NCBI GenBank assembly: GCA_965200835.1
Contig: OZ241390.1
Location: 2,666,001 to 2,730,000 of the forward strand
From: JAPPFW01 sp965200835
Lineage (GTDB): Bacteria > Actinomycetota > Acidimicrobiia > Spongiisociales > Spongiisociaceae
Length of the DNA: 64,000 nt
Direction of reading: 5' to 3'
How positions within the stretch are numbered: the stretch's first letter is position 1; each line of letters starts with the position of its first letter. This document shows positions 1-9,589 of this stretch, piece by piece. The notes beneath the pieces were generated by a model. It had not been told where the DNA came from. It saw nothing but the letters and a program-made list of their open reading frames with translations, and made no database searches. A program made the position numbers and the translations under genes.

Positions 1-68
1 TCACCGAGCCCCTCGATCCGCCCGATCCGGCGGCCAAGCGTCCAAGTCGGATGAACCCCGGTTGGCAT
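1..68 (-). CDS. possible start of an unknown gene, cut by window edge
   Basis: An ATG at 68-66 on the minus strand opens a frame that stays open to base 1 (22 codons, beginning MPTGVHPTWTLGRR). It begins 5 nt after the stop of the thioredoxin-like gene, so it could be the next gene of the same transcript. There is no clear ribosome binding site and too little sequence to assign a family. It may equally be chance coding in GC-rich DNA. Confidence 0.2.
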   Translation of the reverse strand, partial: MPTGVHPTWTLGRRIGRIEGLG

Positions 69-73
69 GGGGG

Positions 74-718
74 TCAGGATCCGAAGTCGTGGTCGATAAA
101 GGCTTGTAGCCAGGCGGCGTTCAACTGACCCTGGACCTGGCGAACCACTATTCCGTCGGCGCCGATCAGGTAGGTGACCGGAAGCCCGATGGACCGATAG
201 CCGTCCGTGACGGTCAGATGCTCATCGAAGCCGAGGGGGTAGGAGGCGCCGACCGCTGCAGCGAAGTCCTCGGCCGGTCCGCGCCCGTCCTCCACCGCTA
301 CTCCGAGGAAGGACACCTCAGGGTTGGCATTGGCCACCCGAGAGAAGTCGGGTATCTCGCGACGGCAGGGCGTACACCAGCTGGCCCACAGGTTTAGTAC
401 TAGAGGCCCGCCCGGGTTTCTCAAGTGCTCAGCCAGGGTGAAGTGGGATCCGTCGAAGAGTGGAACCGAGATCGGGGGAGCCTCCCTTCCGGCGAGCGCT
501 CCCAGCGGGAAGTTCGAAACGTCGACGATGGGCTCCTCCACCCGTCCCGATGGCGCAGTAACGGGCGGGTTCGATTCGTCGATCGCAGCTAAAGCCAGCC
601 ACACCGCGGCGATCGCGGCCACGGCCGCCACTGCGACCGAGACGACCGCCAGCCATGCTCGTCCGCCGGAGGTCTCCTCGGGCCCATCGGTTAGGGGATC
701 ACTCTGGGTCCCGTCCAC
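74..718 (-). CDS. TlpA/ResA-like membrane-anchored thioredoxin
   Basis: Protein of 214 aa with an N-terminal membrane anchor (about residues 21-46) followed by an extracytoplasmic thioredoxin fold. The active site is WASWCTPC, with Cys115 and Cys118, the CxxC of the TlpA/ResA/CcmG family, which reduces disulfides outside the membrane, often during cytochrome c maturation. The likely electron donor, CcdA, is encoded at 14.2 kb. The start is GTG at 718, and the perfect hexamer TACAAT ends 6 nt before it, suggesting a leaderless transcript. The family is clear; the exact substrate cannot be read from sequence. Confidence 0.85.
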   Translation of the reverse strand: MDGTQSDPLTDGPEETSGGRAWLAVVSVAVAAVAAIAAVWLALAAIDESNPPVTAPSGRVEEPIVDVSNFPLGALAGREAPPISVPLFDGSHFTLAEHLRNPGGPLVLNLWASWCTPCRREIPDFSRVANANPEVSFLGVAVEDGRGPAEDFAAAVGASYPLGFDEHLTVTDGYRSIGLPVTYLIGADGIVVRQVQGQLNAAWLQAFIDHDFGS

Positions 719-724
719 CCTCCG

Positions 725-730
725 ATTGTA
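725..730 (-). promoter_or_regulatory. -10 element of tlpA-like gene (leaderless)
   Basis: TACAAT on the minus strand, separated from the GTG start at 718 by 6 nt (CGGAGG). This TAnnnT-N6-GTG spacing puts the transcription start at or next to the start codon. No convincing -35 is visible. Confidence 0.5.
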
Positions 731-879
731 GGAGGTTGCGGATCGCCGGATTGGGCGTCGAGTTGCGGCCCGGGTGATCAGCCAGGATCGTCAGCAGGCG
801 ACAGCTTCACGATGCCGACCCGGTATGGGCGGTAGCTGAGTAACTTCTGACTCGACCGTTACCCGATGAGGAGGCTGCA

Positions 880-1677
880 ATGGCATACCGGGATGGCCAT
901 CCACATGGTACGCCTGGCTGGGTGGATCTGAGCACAGACAACGTCGAAGTCTCGAAGACCTTCTATGCCGAACTGTTCGGCTGGCGGTGGGAGGACCAGC
1001 AGGCACCTGGACAGCCCTACACATACTCCATCGCCCATCTCGATGACCGCACCGTGGCCGGGCTCGGATCCGCCCCTGCCGACATGGTAGAGGCGGGTAT
1101 CACGGCGGTCTGGAACACCTACCTCATCGTGGACTCGGTCGACGAGGCTCACCAAGCTGCCGTAGAGAGCGGGGGGACTACCTTGTTCGGGCCTCTCGAT
1201 GTGATGGAAGCGGGCCGGATGGCCTACCTGATGGACGACCAGGGAGCTTGCGTGGGTCTCTGGCAGGCGGGTCGCCACAAGGGGGCACAGGTGGTCAAGG
1301 AGCCCGGTGCCTTCACCTGGGCCGAGTTGCTGACCGTGGAGACCGACCGGGCCGTGCGGTTCTACGGCGCGGTAGCCGCCCTCGAAAGCACCACGACGGT
1401 CATGGAGTGTGAAGGCAACACCATGACCTACCACCTGTGGATGGCCGGGGATGAGTGTGCCGGAGGTTTGATGGCCCGCCAGGACGAGGCATTCCCGCCT
1501 CACTGGCATGTCTACTTCGTTGTGGATGACGCGGCGCAGGCTGCCTCGAAGGTGGGTGACCTGGGAGGAAAGGTCCAGTACGGTCCGTTTCCGACCCCGA
1601 TGGGTATTCAAGCTGTAATCGAGGACCCCCGGGGAGCGATGTTCTCGATCCTCCAGGCGAACGAGTGGGCTGCCTAG
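880..1677 (+). CDS. VOC superfamily protein with two glyoxalase-like domains
   Basis: 265 aa with two vicinal-oxygen-chelate domains in tandem, about residues 10-128 and 140-263. The first begins GWVDLSTDNVEVSKTFYAELFGW, typical of actinobacterial CFP32/27-kDa-antigen-like proteins; the second begins FTWAELLTVETDRAVRFYG. Such proteins are related to glyoxalases and bleomycin-resistance proteins, but their reactions are mostly unknown. GAGGAGG lies 6 nt before the ATG and fixes the start. The gene is single and converges on aconitase. Confidence 0.85.
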   Translation: MAYRDGHPHGTPGWVDLSTDNVEVSKTFYAELFGWRWEDQQAPGQPYTYSIAHLDDRTVAGLGSAPADMVEAGITAVWNTYLIVDSVDEAHQAAVESGGTTLFGPLDVMEAGRMAYLMDDQGACVGLWQAGRHKGAQVVKEPGAFTWAELLTVETDRAVRFYGAVAALESTTTVMECEGNTMTYHLWMAGDECAGGLMARQDEAFPPHWHVYFVVDDAAQAASKVGDLGGKVQYGPFPTPMGIQAVIEDPRGAMFSILQANEWAA

Positions 1678-1684
1678 CGAGTCT

Positions 1685-1706
1685 CCTGGCGCACATAGGT
1701 GCCAGG
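1685..1706. terminator. hairpin between convergent VOC and aconitase genes
   Basis: CCTGGCgCAC, loop ATAG, GTGCCAGG: an 8-9 bp stem with one bulged G in the 49-nt gap between two convergent stop codons. It lacks a clear T-run, so it is a candidate terminator serving either strand. Confidence 0.4.
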
Positions 1707-1726
1707 CCGCTGGTCCACCGGCTCGA

Positions 1727-4399
1727 CTAGGCGGGAGCGGCCATCTCCTTCAGCACGGTGTGCAGGATCCCGCCGTTGCGGTAGTAGTCCACCTCCACCG
1801 GTGTATCGATCCGAGCAATGGTGGCGAATGACACCGTGGTCCCATCCGGATGGGAGGCAACCACCCCGACCTCCTGCCGGGGTCGGAGATGGTCGTCCAC
1901 CTCGAAGTCGAAGGTCTCCGAACCGTCCAGACCGAGCGGCCCCGCCCCCTGGCCCGGGAGGAACTGGAGGGGCAGGATCCCCATCCCGATCAGGTTGGAG
2001 CGGTGGATTCGCTCGTAGCTCTCGGCTATTGCGGCCTTCACCCCCAGCAGGAACGGACCCTTGGCAGCCCAGTCCCGGCTGGATCCCATCCCGTAGTCGA
2101 CCCCCGCCAGCACGATCGTAGGAATGTTCTCCTCCTGATAACGCATGGCGGCTTCGAAGATGGTTTTGACCTTTCCGTCGGTGAAATCGGTGGTCCACCC
2201 ACCTTCGGTGCCGGGCGCCAGACGGTTGCGGACCCGCAGGTTGGCGAAGGTCCCTCGGGCCATCACCCGGTCGTTACCCCGGCGAGAGCCGTAGCTGTTG
2301 AACATCAGAGTCGGGACTCCTGCGTCGCGCAGATACTGTCCGGCAGGCGTATCCGAAGAGATCGCGCCCGCCGGTGAGATGTGATCGGTGGTCACCGAGT
2401 CACCTACCATCACCAGCACCCGGGCACCCGAGATGGGTTCGATCCTCCCCGCCTCCGTGGTCAGGCCGTCGAAGAACGGGGGCGCCTGTATGTAGGTGCT
2501 GGTGGGATCCCACGGGTACAGATCGGTGACCTCGGTACCGATCTCCCGCCATTCGGCAGGTCCATCGAACACCGTGGAGTACTGCTGGGAGAACTGATCG
2601 GGGGAGATCGAGCTCGCTACCAGGGCGGCGATCTCCGAGGGCTCCGGCCACAGGTCCCGCAGGTAGACATCCTGGCCGAGCGGTTCGCTGGTCAGGTCGA
2701 TATCGACCGTTCCCGCCAGCGCGTAGGCAACCACCAGGGGAGGGGAGGCCAAATAGTTGGCCCGGATGTGGGGGCTGATCCTTCCCTCGAAGTTGCGGTT
2801 GCCGGACAGCACGGAGGCCACCACCAGATCCCGCTCCTCGATCGCCCGGGTGATGGGTTCCGGAAGCGGTCCCGAGTTTCCGATACAGGTCGTGCATCCG
2901 TATCCGACATTGAAGAACCCGAGCTCCTCTAGGTCCTCCGTCAGCCCGGCCCGGTCCAGGTAATCGGTAACCACGCGCGAGCCGGGAGCGAGCGAGGTCT
3001 TGACCCATGGTTTGCGGGTCAACCCCACCTCCCGGGCCCGGCGTGCCAGCAGGCCCGCCCCGATCATCACCTCGGGGTTGGAGGTGTTGGTGCAGCTGGT
3101 GATGGCGGCGATGACCACCGAGCTGTCCACCAGGTCGAAAGTCTGGCCATCCGATTCGACTCCCGGGGCACCTTCCGGGTGGCCATGCCCGGCAAAGGTG
3201 GTGCCGCGATCCCGGTGCCACTGGTCCTTCATCCCGGACAGGGTGATGCGATCCTGCGGGCGGCGGGGTCCGGCCAGAGATGGTTCGATACTGCCCATGT
3301 CGAGTTCCAGCACCGACGAGTAGATGATCTCCCGATCGTCCTCCCGCCACAATCCCTGCAGCCGGGCATACTGTTCCACCGTCTGGACCAACCGACGGGG
3401 GCGGCCGGTCAGTTCCAGATAGGAGATCGTCTGCCGGTCGATCGGGAAGAAGCCACAGGTGGCACCGTATTCGGGGGCCATGTTGGCGATGGTCGCCCGG
3501 TTCGCCACTGGCATGGCAGCCAGGCCAGGCCCGTGGAACTCGACGAAGCGACCTACCACCCCGTGTTCCCGGAGCATCTCGGTGACCCGCAACACCAGAT
3601 CGGTGGCGGTGGCACCCTCCGGAAGGTGACCGGTCAGGCGAACACCCACCACCTCGGGCACCAGCATGAAGATGGGGCGGCCCACCATGGCGGCCTCAGC
3701 CTCGATCCCCCCGACGCCCCAGCCGAGCACGCCCAACCCGTTGATCATGGTGGTGTGTGAGTCGGTGCCCACCACCGAGTCCGGATACAGGTGGGTGCCA
3801 TCGTCCCAGATGACTCTCGCCAGGTATTCGAGGTTCACCTGATGAACTATGCCGGTGGCCGGAGGCACCACTCGAAAGTTGTCGAAGGCCGACTGGCCCC
3901 ACTTGAGAAAGGCGTAGCGCTCCTGGTTGCGCTCGAACTCTCGCTGGGAGTTGATTCGTAGGGCCAGACCTGAGTTGAACGCGTCCACCTGGACCGAATG
4001 GTCGATCACCAGATCGCAGGGCACCAGCGGGTTGACCTTGATGGCATCGGCGGGACTCCCGGTCATCCTCACGATGGCGTCCCGCATGGCGGCCAGGTCG
4101 ACCACCGCCGGGACACCGGTGAAGTCCTGCAGCACCACCCTCCCCGGCGAGAACGGGATCTCGGTCTCAGCCACCTTGGCCGCGTCGTAGCTTGCCAACG
4201 CGATGACGTCCTCGGGAGTAACCGTGTGTCCGTCACAGTTGCGGAGCGCCGCTTCGAGCAACACCTTGATGGAGTAGGGCAGGGTGTCGACCTCGCCGTG
4301 GTCCCGCAGGGTGTCGAGGCGGTGGATGGTGCGGTCACCGAGAGGTGTGGAGATGGTGGCTGATGATTCAAACGGATTGTGAGTGCGGATGGTGGTCAT
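1727..4399 (-). CDS. acnA: aconitate hydratase AcnA
   Basis: 890 aa, the normal length of the AcnA/IRP1 family. It isomerises citrate to isocitrate in the TCA cycle and carries a [4Fe-4S] cluster. Cluster ligands are visible in AAITSCTNTSNPEV (first Cys) and GCTTCIGNSGPLPEP (CxxC pair). Substrate-site sequences include GTDSHTTMINGLGVLGWGVGG and, in the C-terminal swivel domain, MGSSRDWAAKGP. The ATG at 4399 gives the expected N-terminus (MTTIRTHNPF). The gene is monocistronic and diverges from the Mrp gene. Citrate synthase is encoded 56 kb away. Confidence 0.97.
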   Translation of the reverse strand: MTTIRTHNPFESSATISTPLGDRTIHRLDTLRDHGEVDTLPYSIKVLLEAALRNCDGHTVTPEDVIALASYDAAKVAETEIPFSPGRVVLQDFTGVPAVVDLAAMRDAIVRMTGSPADAIKVNPLVPCDLVIDHSVQVDAFNSGLALRINSQREFERNQERYAFLKWGQSAFDNFRVVPPATGIVHQVNLEYLARVIWDDGTHLYPDSVVGTDSHTTMINGLGVLGWGVGGIEAEAAMVGRPIFMLVPEVVGVRLTGHLPEGATATDLVLRVTEMLREHGVVGRFVEFHGPGLAAMPVANRATIANMAPEYGATCGFFPIDRQTISYLELTGRPRRLVQTVEQYARLQGLWREDDREIIYSSVLELDMGSIEPSLAGPRRPQDRITLSGMKDQWHRDRGTTFAGHGHPEGAPGVESDGQTFDLVDSSVVIAAITSCTNTSNPEVMIGAGLLARRAREVGLTRKPWVKTSLAPGSRVVTDYLDRAGLTEDLEELGFFNVGYGCTTCIGNSGPLPEPITRAIEERDLVVASVLSGNRNFEGRISPHIRANYLASPPLVVAYALAGTVDIDLTSEPLGQDVYLRDLWPEPSEIAALVASSISPDQFSQQYSTVFDGPAEWREIGTEVTDLYPWDPTSTYIQAPPFFDGLTTEAGRIEPISGARVLVMVGDSVTTDHISPAGAISSDTPAGQYLRDAGVPTLMFNSYGSRRGNDRVMARGTFANLRVRNRLAPGTEGGWTTDFTDGKVKTIFEAAMRYQEENIPTIVLAGVDYGMGSSRDWAAKGPFLLGVKAAIAESYERIHRSNLIGMGILPLQFLPGQGAGPLGLDGSETFDFEVDDHLRPRQEVGVVASHPDGTTVSFATIARIDTPVEVDYYRNGGILHTVLKEMAAPA

Positions 4400-4629
4400 G
4401 GTCCCGTCCCGGATTGTCTTTGTGGGCGTTACGGCCGCCAGCTAGTGACTTTGTTGCGATCCGATTCTAAATGGCGAGGTTGTGGTTACCCCGCTCCGAC
4501 TCGGGGAGGTTCGACCGGTCGGGCTCGCCGGGCATGCACATCATGGGCCAGCCCCTAACATGCGCCGGAGCCATCGAGGACCGCCATGTTCATCTCAAAC
4601 CTGCCCCATCATCTGTGGGGACTCGCCAA

Positions 4630-5721
<1,092 letters not shown>

Positions 5722-5734
5722 GTCCGGGGGGCCC

Positions 5735-6499
5735 TTACAGCCAGATCAGGGCAACTGCGCCGGCAGCCAGGCAGTAGAGGGAGAAGGGCCACAGCCCGAC
5801 TCGAGCCAGTCCCTTGATCAGCAGGCTGATGGCCCAATACCCGGACAGGGCGGCCATCACGATGCCGGCCAGCAGTTCGGGGGCACCCGGGCCGGAGCCG
5901 GCCAGGGAGAACGCTTCTCTGGCTCCGGCGCCTACAGTCACCGGAATGGCCATTAGGAATCCGAACCGGGCCGCCTGGGTGGCCGACTGTCCCCTGGCCA
6001 TCCCGGCCGTGATCACCATGGCGGACCGCGAGATCCCCGGAAGGAGAGCGGCCGCCTGGGCCAGCCCGATGGCCAGAGAATCGGGAATGCTCACATCGTC
6101 AACGGTCCCGCGCCGGCCCTCGACCCATTTCGACGACATGAGAACCGCGCCGGTCACCAGCAGCGCAATGCCGACCGCGGTGGACGACTCCTGGAACTGT
6201 TCGACCCGGCTGGCCAGGGTGGCTCCCACCACCACCGCCGGGACGGTGGCGATGACCAGCCTGACCAGAGTCCGGCGGGCTGCCGGATCGTTTCCGATGC
6301 CCAGCACGATCCAGCGCACGTCCCGCCGGTAATAGGCCAGTACGGCTACCAGGGTGCCGATGTGTAGCACCGCCGAGGTTGCCAGGTCAGGCGGTGACAG
6401 GCCGAACAAGTCAGGAACCAGACGCAGGTGACCGCTCGACGAAACGGGCAAGAATTCGGTGAGGCCTTGCACCAGACCCCACACGATGGCTTCCAGCAT
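5735..6499 (-). CDS. uppP: undecaprenyl-diphosphate phosphatase UppP (BacA)
   Basis: 254 aa polytopic membrane protein that dephosphorylates undecaprenyl diphosphate, recycling the lipid carrier for peptidoglycan synthesis and giving low-level bacitracin resistance. Both signature motifs are present: the N-terminal TEFLPVSSSGHLRL and the internal LLPGISRSAMVI (PGxSRS). Length is slightly short of the usual 265-280 aa. It lies 9 nt after the SAF-like gene on the same strand and is probably co-transcribed with it. Confidence 0.95.
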   Translation of the reverse strand: MLEAIVWGLVQGLTEFLPVSSSGHLRLVPDLFGLSPPDLATSAVLHIGTLVAVLAYYRRDVRWIVLGIGNDPAARRTLVRLVIATVPAVVVGATLASRVEQFQESSTAVGIALLVTGAVLMSSKWVEGRRGTVDDVSIPDSLAIGLAQAAALLPGISRSAMVITAGMARGQSATQAARFGFLMAIPVTVGAGAREAFSLAGSGPGAPELLAGIVMAALSGYWAISLLIKGLARVGLWPFSLYCLAAGAVALIWL

Positions 6500-6508
6500 G
6501 GTTCCAAA

Positions 6509-7060
6509 CTACTCGGTGAAGGCATTCCCTTCCGCCTGCACCAGCACCGAGACCCGTTCTTCGGCAACCGCTACCGCGGCGGTGGCCGCCCGGTCGGGGG
6601 GGAACGCGACGGAGCCGACCAGGCCATCATCCTCGTAGGCAGCCGGGCGAACCGCGGTGACCAGGCCCCCGATGGGTGGGATCGCCTGGTGACCGGGGGA
6701 GGGCAGCACGACCAGCTGCACCATGGTCCCGGCGGCAGCTTCCACGGGAACAGCCACGTCCACCAGCCACCATCCGGCTGGGACGGCGATGGCAGCTTCG
6801 GTCGTATCGCCGCCGAGCAACGGCTGTCCGGCCGCCAGAGGCCGGCTGGCGAACCCGGTACCGGCAACCGGATCCAGCACCCCGGGCGGGACTTCCCGCC
6901 ACTCGATCGCACCATCCAGCGGGGCGCCCTGGGCAACGTCGCGGGTCAGGAACGGATGGATCACGTTATATGAGGGCCGCAGCTCCAGCCACAGGCTGAC
7001 CAGCACCAGCAACCCGATCAGTGCCCACCGGACATAGGGCGGGCGAGATAACCAGATCAT
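6509..7060 (-). CDS. SAF-domain-like membrane-anchored protein
   Basis: 183 aa with one N-terminal membrane segment (residues 10-26) and an outside domain. The stretch ASRPLAAGQPLLGGD resembles the SAF/CpaB-type fold found in Flp pilus assembly and flagellar P-ring chaperones, where it is followed by a beta-clip. No pilus genes are nearby, so a pilus role is not supported. It sits upstream of uppP on the same strand. The function is unknown; the domain assignment rests on one motif. Confidence 0.6.
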   Translation of the reverse strand: MIWLSRPPYVRWALIGLLVLVSLWLELRPSYNVIHPFLTRDVAQGAPLDGAIEWREVPPGVLDPVAGTGFASRPLAAGQPLLGGDTTEAAIAVPAGWWLVDVAVPVEAAAGTMVQLVVLPSPGHQAIPPIGGLVTAVRPAAYEDDGLVGSVAFPPDRAATAAVAVAEERVSVLVQAEGNAFTE

Positions 7061-7226
7061 CCCCCCAACGTATCGGCTTGCTATCCGGCTGGGAAGAGGG
7101 TCGTGGTACCTGTCGCGGATGGACGGCCTGTTACTTCACCTGCGGCACGTGGCTAGCCATCCGAACAAAACGGCTCGAGACCCAGAAAGCCATCAGGATG
7201 AGCAGAGATGCGCCCGCTGGATCTAG

Positions 7227-7333
7227 GGTAGGTTGACCGGGAGGAGGTAAGACTTGGCACCTGCTGAGGGCTCGTTTACGCGCCTCTCGGCACGAGCAAG
7301 GTAAGTTGACCAGGAGGAGGGAAGACTTGACAC
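7227..7333 (+). repeat. duplicated translation-initiation region
   Basis: Two direct copies of a 34-nt segment, 7227-7260 and 7300-7333, identical at 30 of 34 positions and offset by 73 nt. Each carries GGAGGAGG followed by a TTG codon preceded by GAC. The first TTG opens a 16-codon ORF; the second starts the 71-aa gene. Because the offset is not a multiple of three, the two starts are in different frames. Confidence 0.75.
7254..7304 (+). CDS. possible 16-codon leader peptide
   Basis: TTG at 7254 follows a strong GGAGGAGG and opens 16 codons (MAPAEGSFTRLSARAR) ending in TAA at 7302-7304, inside the second copy of the repeat and just before the ribosome binding site of the next gene. It may be a leftover of a duplication or a small translated leader that affects access to the second start. 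No family recognised. Confidence 0.25.
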   Translation: MAPAEGSFTRLSARAR

Positions 7334-7542
7334 AGTTCGATGTCGACGCGATGTTGGAGCGTTTCCGCGCCCGAGCCGAGGCGGTGCGCCAGCGCGGCTT
7401 GCCCCCCGTGGCAGGGGAGGGTCGGCGGGCTTTCATAGAACACGCCGAGCGTGACTACACCGACTACGCGCTGGTCGGGAGCGCAGCCTGGTCGGTGGAG
7501 GATGGAAAGCTGGTGCTGCGGATCCCGCTGGCGGGCGAGTAG
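7327..7542 (+). CDS. small hypothetical protein, 71 aa
   Basis: A 71-aa acidic/basic protein beginning TQFDVDAMLERFRARAEAVR, probably helical at the N-terminus, with a beta-rich end (DYALVGSAAWSVEDGKLVLRIPL). The start is TTG at 7327, because AGGAGGAGG ends 6 nt before it; an in-frame TTG at 7306 would lie upstream of that site. It ends 3 nt before the next gene's GTG, so the two are surely co-translated. No family recognised. Confidence 0.6.
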   Translation: MTQFDVDAMLERFRARAEAVRQRGLPPVAGEGRRAFIEHAERDYTDYALVGSAAWSVEDGKLVLRIPLAGE

Positions 7543-7545
7543 TTC

Positions 7546-8286
7546 GTGGACTTCCCCACCTGGATGGAATCCCTCCGGCGGGAGGGTGAACGCATGGCGG
7601 TGGTCACCGAGGCGGTCGATCCCGACGAGCTGGTTCCCAGCTGTCCCGACTGGTCGGTCCGCCAGCTGGTGCGCCACACCGGGTGGGTGCATCGCTGGGC
7701 GGCATCCATCGTCGGCGGGCGCCTTCCAGCACCTCCGACGGATCGGCGAGAAATCATCCCGGCTGGATGGCCACCAGACAGAGACCTGGCCGGATGGTTC
7801 CGGGAGGGCCATCAGCGGTTGGTGACCGTCCTGGGCGACGCTCCGCCGGACCTGCGGTGCTGGACCATCATGGATGCACCTCACCCGAGGAACTTCTGGG
7901 CTCGCCGTCAGGCCCACGAGACCGCCATCCATCGACTCGACACGGAACTGGCAGCCGGCACGCCGACCGGGTTCGAGATGGTCCATGCGGCTGATGGGAT
8001 CGACGAGCTGCTGGTGTGGTTCATCAACCGTCCGGGCCGCAATCCCACTGCCCCTCATGACATGACCCTGGGAGTGCACGCCACCGATGTGGGAAGGAGC
8101 TGGACCGCCACCTTCGGACCGGAGACCGCCCGCGGCAGGAGGGGGAGGGGTAAGGCGGACTGCTGGGTAAGCGGCCCAGCCGCGCTGCTCTACCCGTACC
8201 TCTGGAGCCGGACACCACTGGCCGAGCTCGAAGTGGAGGACGATCGATCGGTGCTCGCCCAGTGGCGGGAGTCGAGCTCGTTCTGA
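7546..8286 (+). CDS. maleylpyruvate isomerase/DinB-like family protein (TIGR03083 type)
   Basis: 246 aa. The N-terminal helical bundle opens with MDFPTWMESLRREGERM and the hallmark VPSCPDWSVRQLVRHTGWVH; the triad HxxE...H of this fold is suggested by the His in RHTGWVH and QAHETAIHRLD. The C-terminus is an SCP2-like/MDMPI C domain. Known members are mycothiol-dependent enzymes in actinobacteria, such as maleylpyruvate isomerase, but most have no assigned reaction. It starts with GTG 3 nt after the 71-aa gene. Confidence 0.8.
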   Translation: MDFPTWMESLRREGERMAVVTEAVDPDELVPSCPDWSVRQLVRHTGWVHRWAASIVGGRLPAPPTDRREIIPAGWPPDRDLAGWFREGHQRLVTVLGDAPPDLRCWTIMDAPHPRNFWARRQAHETAIHRLDTELAAGTPTGFEMVHAADGIDELLVWFINRPGRNPTAPHDMTLGVHATDVGRSWTATFGPETARGRRGRGKADCWVSGPAALLYPYLWSRTPLAELEVEDDRSVLAQWRESSSF

Positions 8287-8367
8287 CTCTTCGCTGGGAG
8301 ACACTCGTCATGGCAGGCAGCCGGTTGTCCGATCTGGACCGGCCGCGTTACCTGACTCGGGGAACCG

Positions 8368-9165
8368 ATGCAACAGTATCTTGACCTGCTAAGGGAGATC
8401 AAGGAGCACGGGACACTCAGGAGCGACCGCACCGGAGTGGGGACCTACAGCCTCTTCGGACGGCAGTTACGGTTCAACCTCGACGACGGGTTCCCGCTGC
8501 TCACCACTAAGAGGGTTAATTTCCGGGCGATAATCCACGAGCTGCTCTGGTTCCTCAAGGGTGACTCCAACGTCGCCTACTTGAACGATCACGGTGTGTC
8601 GATCTGGGATGAGTGGGCCGATCCCAAGACCGGCGACCTCGGACCTGTCTATGGTGTCCAGTGGCGCTCATGGACCGGTGCGGACGGGCGGACGATCGAC
8701 CAGATGACGGAGGTGGTGAACAGGATCCGGACCACTCCCGACTGCCGGCGACTGGTGGTCTCGGCCTGGAACGTGTCGGATCTACCGGGCATGGCGCTCC
8801 CGCCCTGCCATGTACTCTTCCAGTTCTACGTATCCGGGGACCGGCTCAGCGTGCAGCTCTACCAGCGCAGCGCCGACATCTTCCTCGGCGTACCGTTCAA
8901 CATCGCTTCCTACGCGCTGCTGCTGATGATGGTGGCCCAGGTGACCGGCCTGGAGGCAGGGGAGTTCGTGCATACCTTCGGGGACGTGCATCTGTACCGC
9001 AACCATCTCGAGCAAGCCGACCTCCAGCTGGGTAGAAAACCGCGACCGCTGCCGCGCATGGAGTTGCCCGCCGAGCCTCGCGACCTCTACTCCTTCTCCT
9101 ACGACGACTTCCGAATCCATGGTTACGACCCCCATCCGGCCATCCGAGCACAGGTAGCCGTCTGA
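8368..9165 (+). CDS. thyA: thymidylate synthase ThyA
   Basis: 265 aa, the same size class as E. coli ThyA (264 aa). It methylates dUMP to dTMP using methylene-tetrahydrofolate. Visible motifs are the phosphate-binding RSDRTGVGTYSLFG, the catalytic ALPPCHVLFQFYV (Cys147), the substrate-binding QLYQRSADIFLGVPFN and GDVHLYRNH. GGGGAA precedes the ATG. Dihydrofolate reductase, often adjacent, is not in this window. Confidence 0.98.
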   Translation: MQQYLDLLREIKEHGTLRSDRTGVGTYSLFGRQLRFNLDDGFPLLTTKRVNFRAIIHELLWFLKGDSNVAYLNDHGVSIWDEWADPKTGDLGPVYGVQWRSWTGADGRTIDQMTEVVNRIRTTPDCRRLVVSAWNVSDLPGMALPPCHVLFQFYVSGDRLSVQLYQRSADIFLGVPFNIASYALLLMMVAQVTGLEAGEFVHTFGDVHLYRNHLEQADLQLGRKPRPLPRMELPAEPRDLYSFSYDDFRIHGYDPHPAIRAQVAV

Positions 9166-9211
9166 CCCGGTGCGCCGCCGGTGGCGGCGCGACGTGATGG
9201 GCTTGCCCTCC

Positions 9212-9217
9212 TAGACT
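9212..9217 (+). promoter_or_regulatory. -10 element of 106-aa membrane protein gene (leaderless)
   Basis: TAGACT followed by 6 nt and the GTG at 9224. The spacing fits transcription starting at the start codon. Confidence 0.4.
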
Positions 9218-9223
9218 GGCCGG

Positions 9224-9544
9224 GTGGTCATCTTTCTCAAGGTCCTGCGCGGTGTGGCCATTCTCGGGGCCCTGCTCCTGGCCATCGTTCCCACGGCGAT
9301 CCTGATGGATCTGGTGGCGGGCGGCACCGGATACGGGTTTTGCGAGGGCGGTTTGTCCGGGTGTGACACGGCCCACCTGGCCGGCCCCGTACTGGCTGCC
9401 CGCATCCTGGCCGGTCTCCTGCTGGTAGCCGGGCTGATCCGGCTGCTATCGCGAACTATCGACCGGATCGAGCAACACCGGCACGTCGAGGAGGTATACG
9501 CCTACTTCGAAGGGTTGCAGAACGATCCTGCCCGGCCCAGGTAA
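9224..9544 (+). CDS. small membrane protein, unknown
   Basis: 106 aa with two predicted membrane segments (about residues 8-30 and 50-72) separated by an outside loop with two cysteines (GFCEGGLSGCD) that could form a disulfide. The C-terminal 30 residues are charged and probably cytoplasmic (RTIDRIEQHRHVEEVYAYFEG). Start is GTG at 9224. No family recognised; it follows thyA by 58 nt but appears to have its own promoter. Confidence 0.6.
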   Translation: MVIFLKVLRGVAILGALLLAIVPTAILMDLVAGGTGYGFCEGGLSGCDTAHLAGPVLAARILAGLLLVAGLIRLLSRTIDRIEQHRHVEEVYAYFEGLQNDPARPR

Positions 9545-9589
9545 CGGGTAAGGGAGTACCGGCGGCGCCTCGTCACCCGGCCAGCGCGG

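Noticed and set aside
2400..3350. 316-codon ORF inside aconitase on the same strand
   Set aside because: Alternative frame of a fully conserved aconitase; Gly/Arg/Pro-rich noise.
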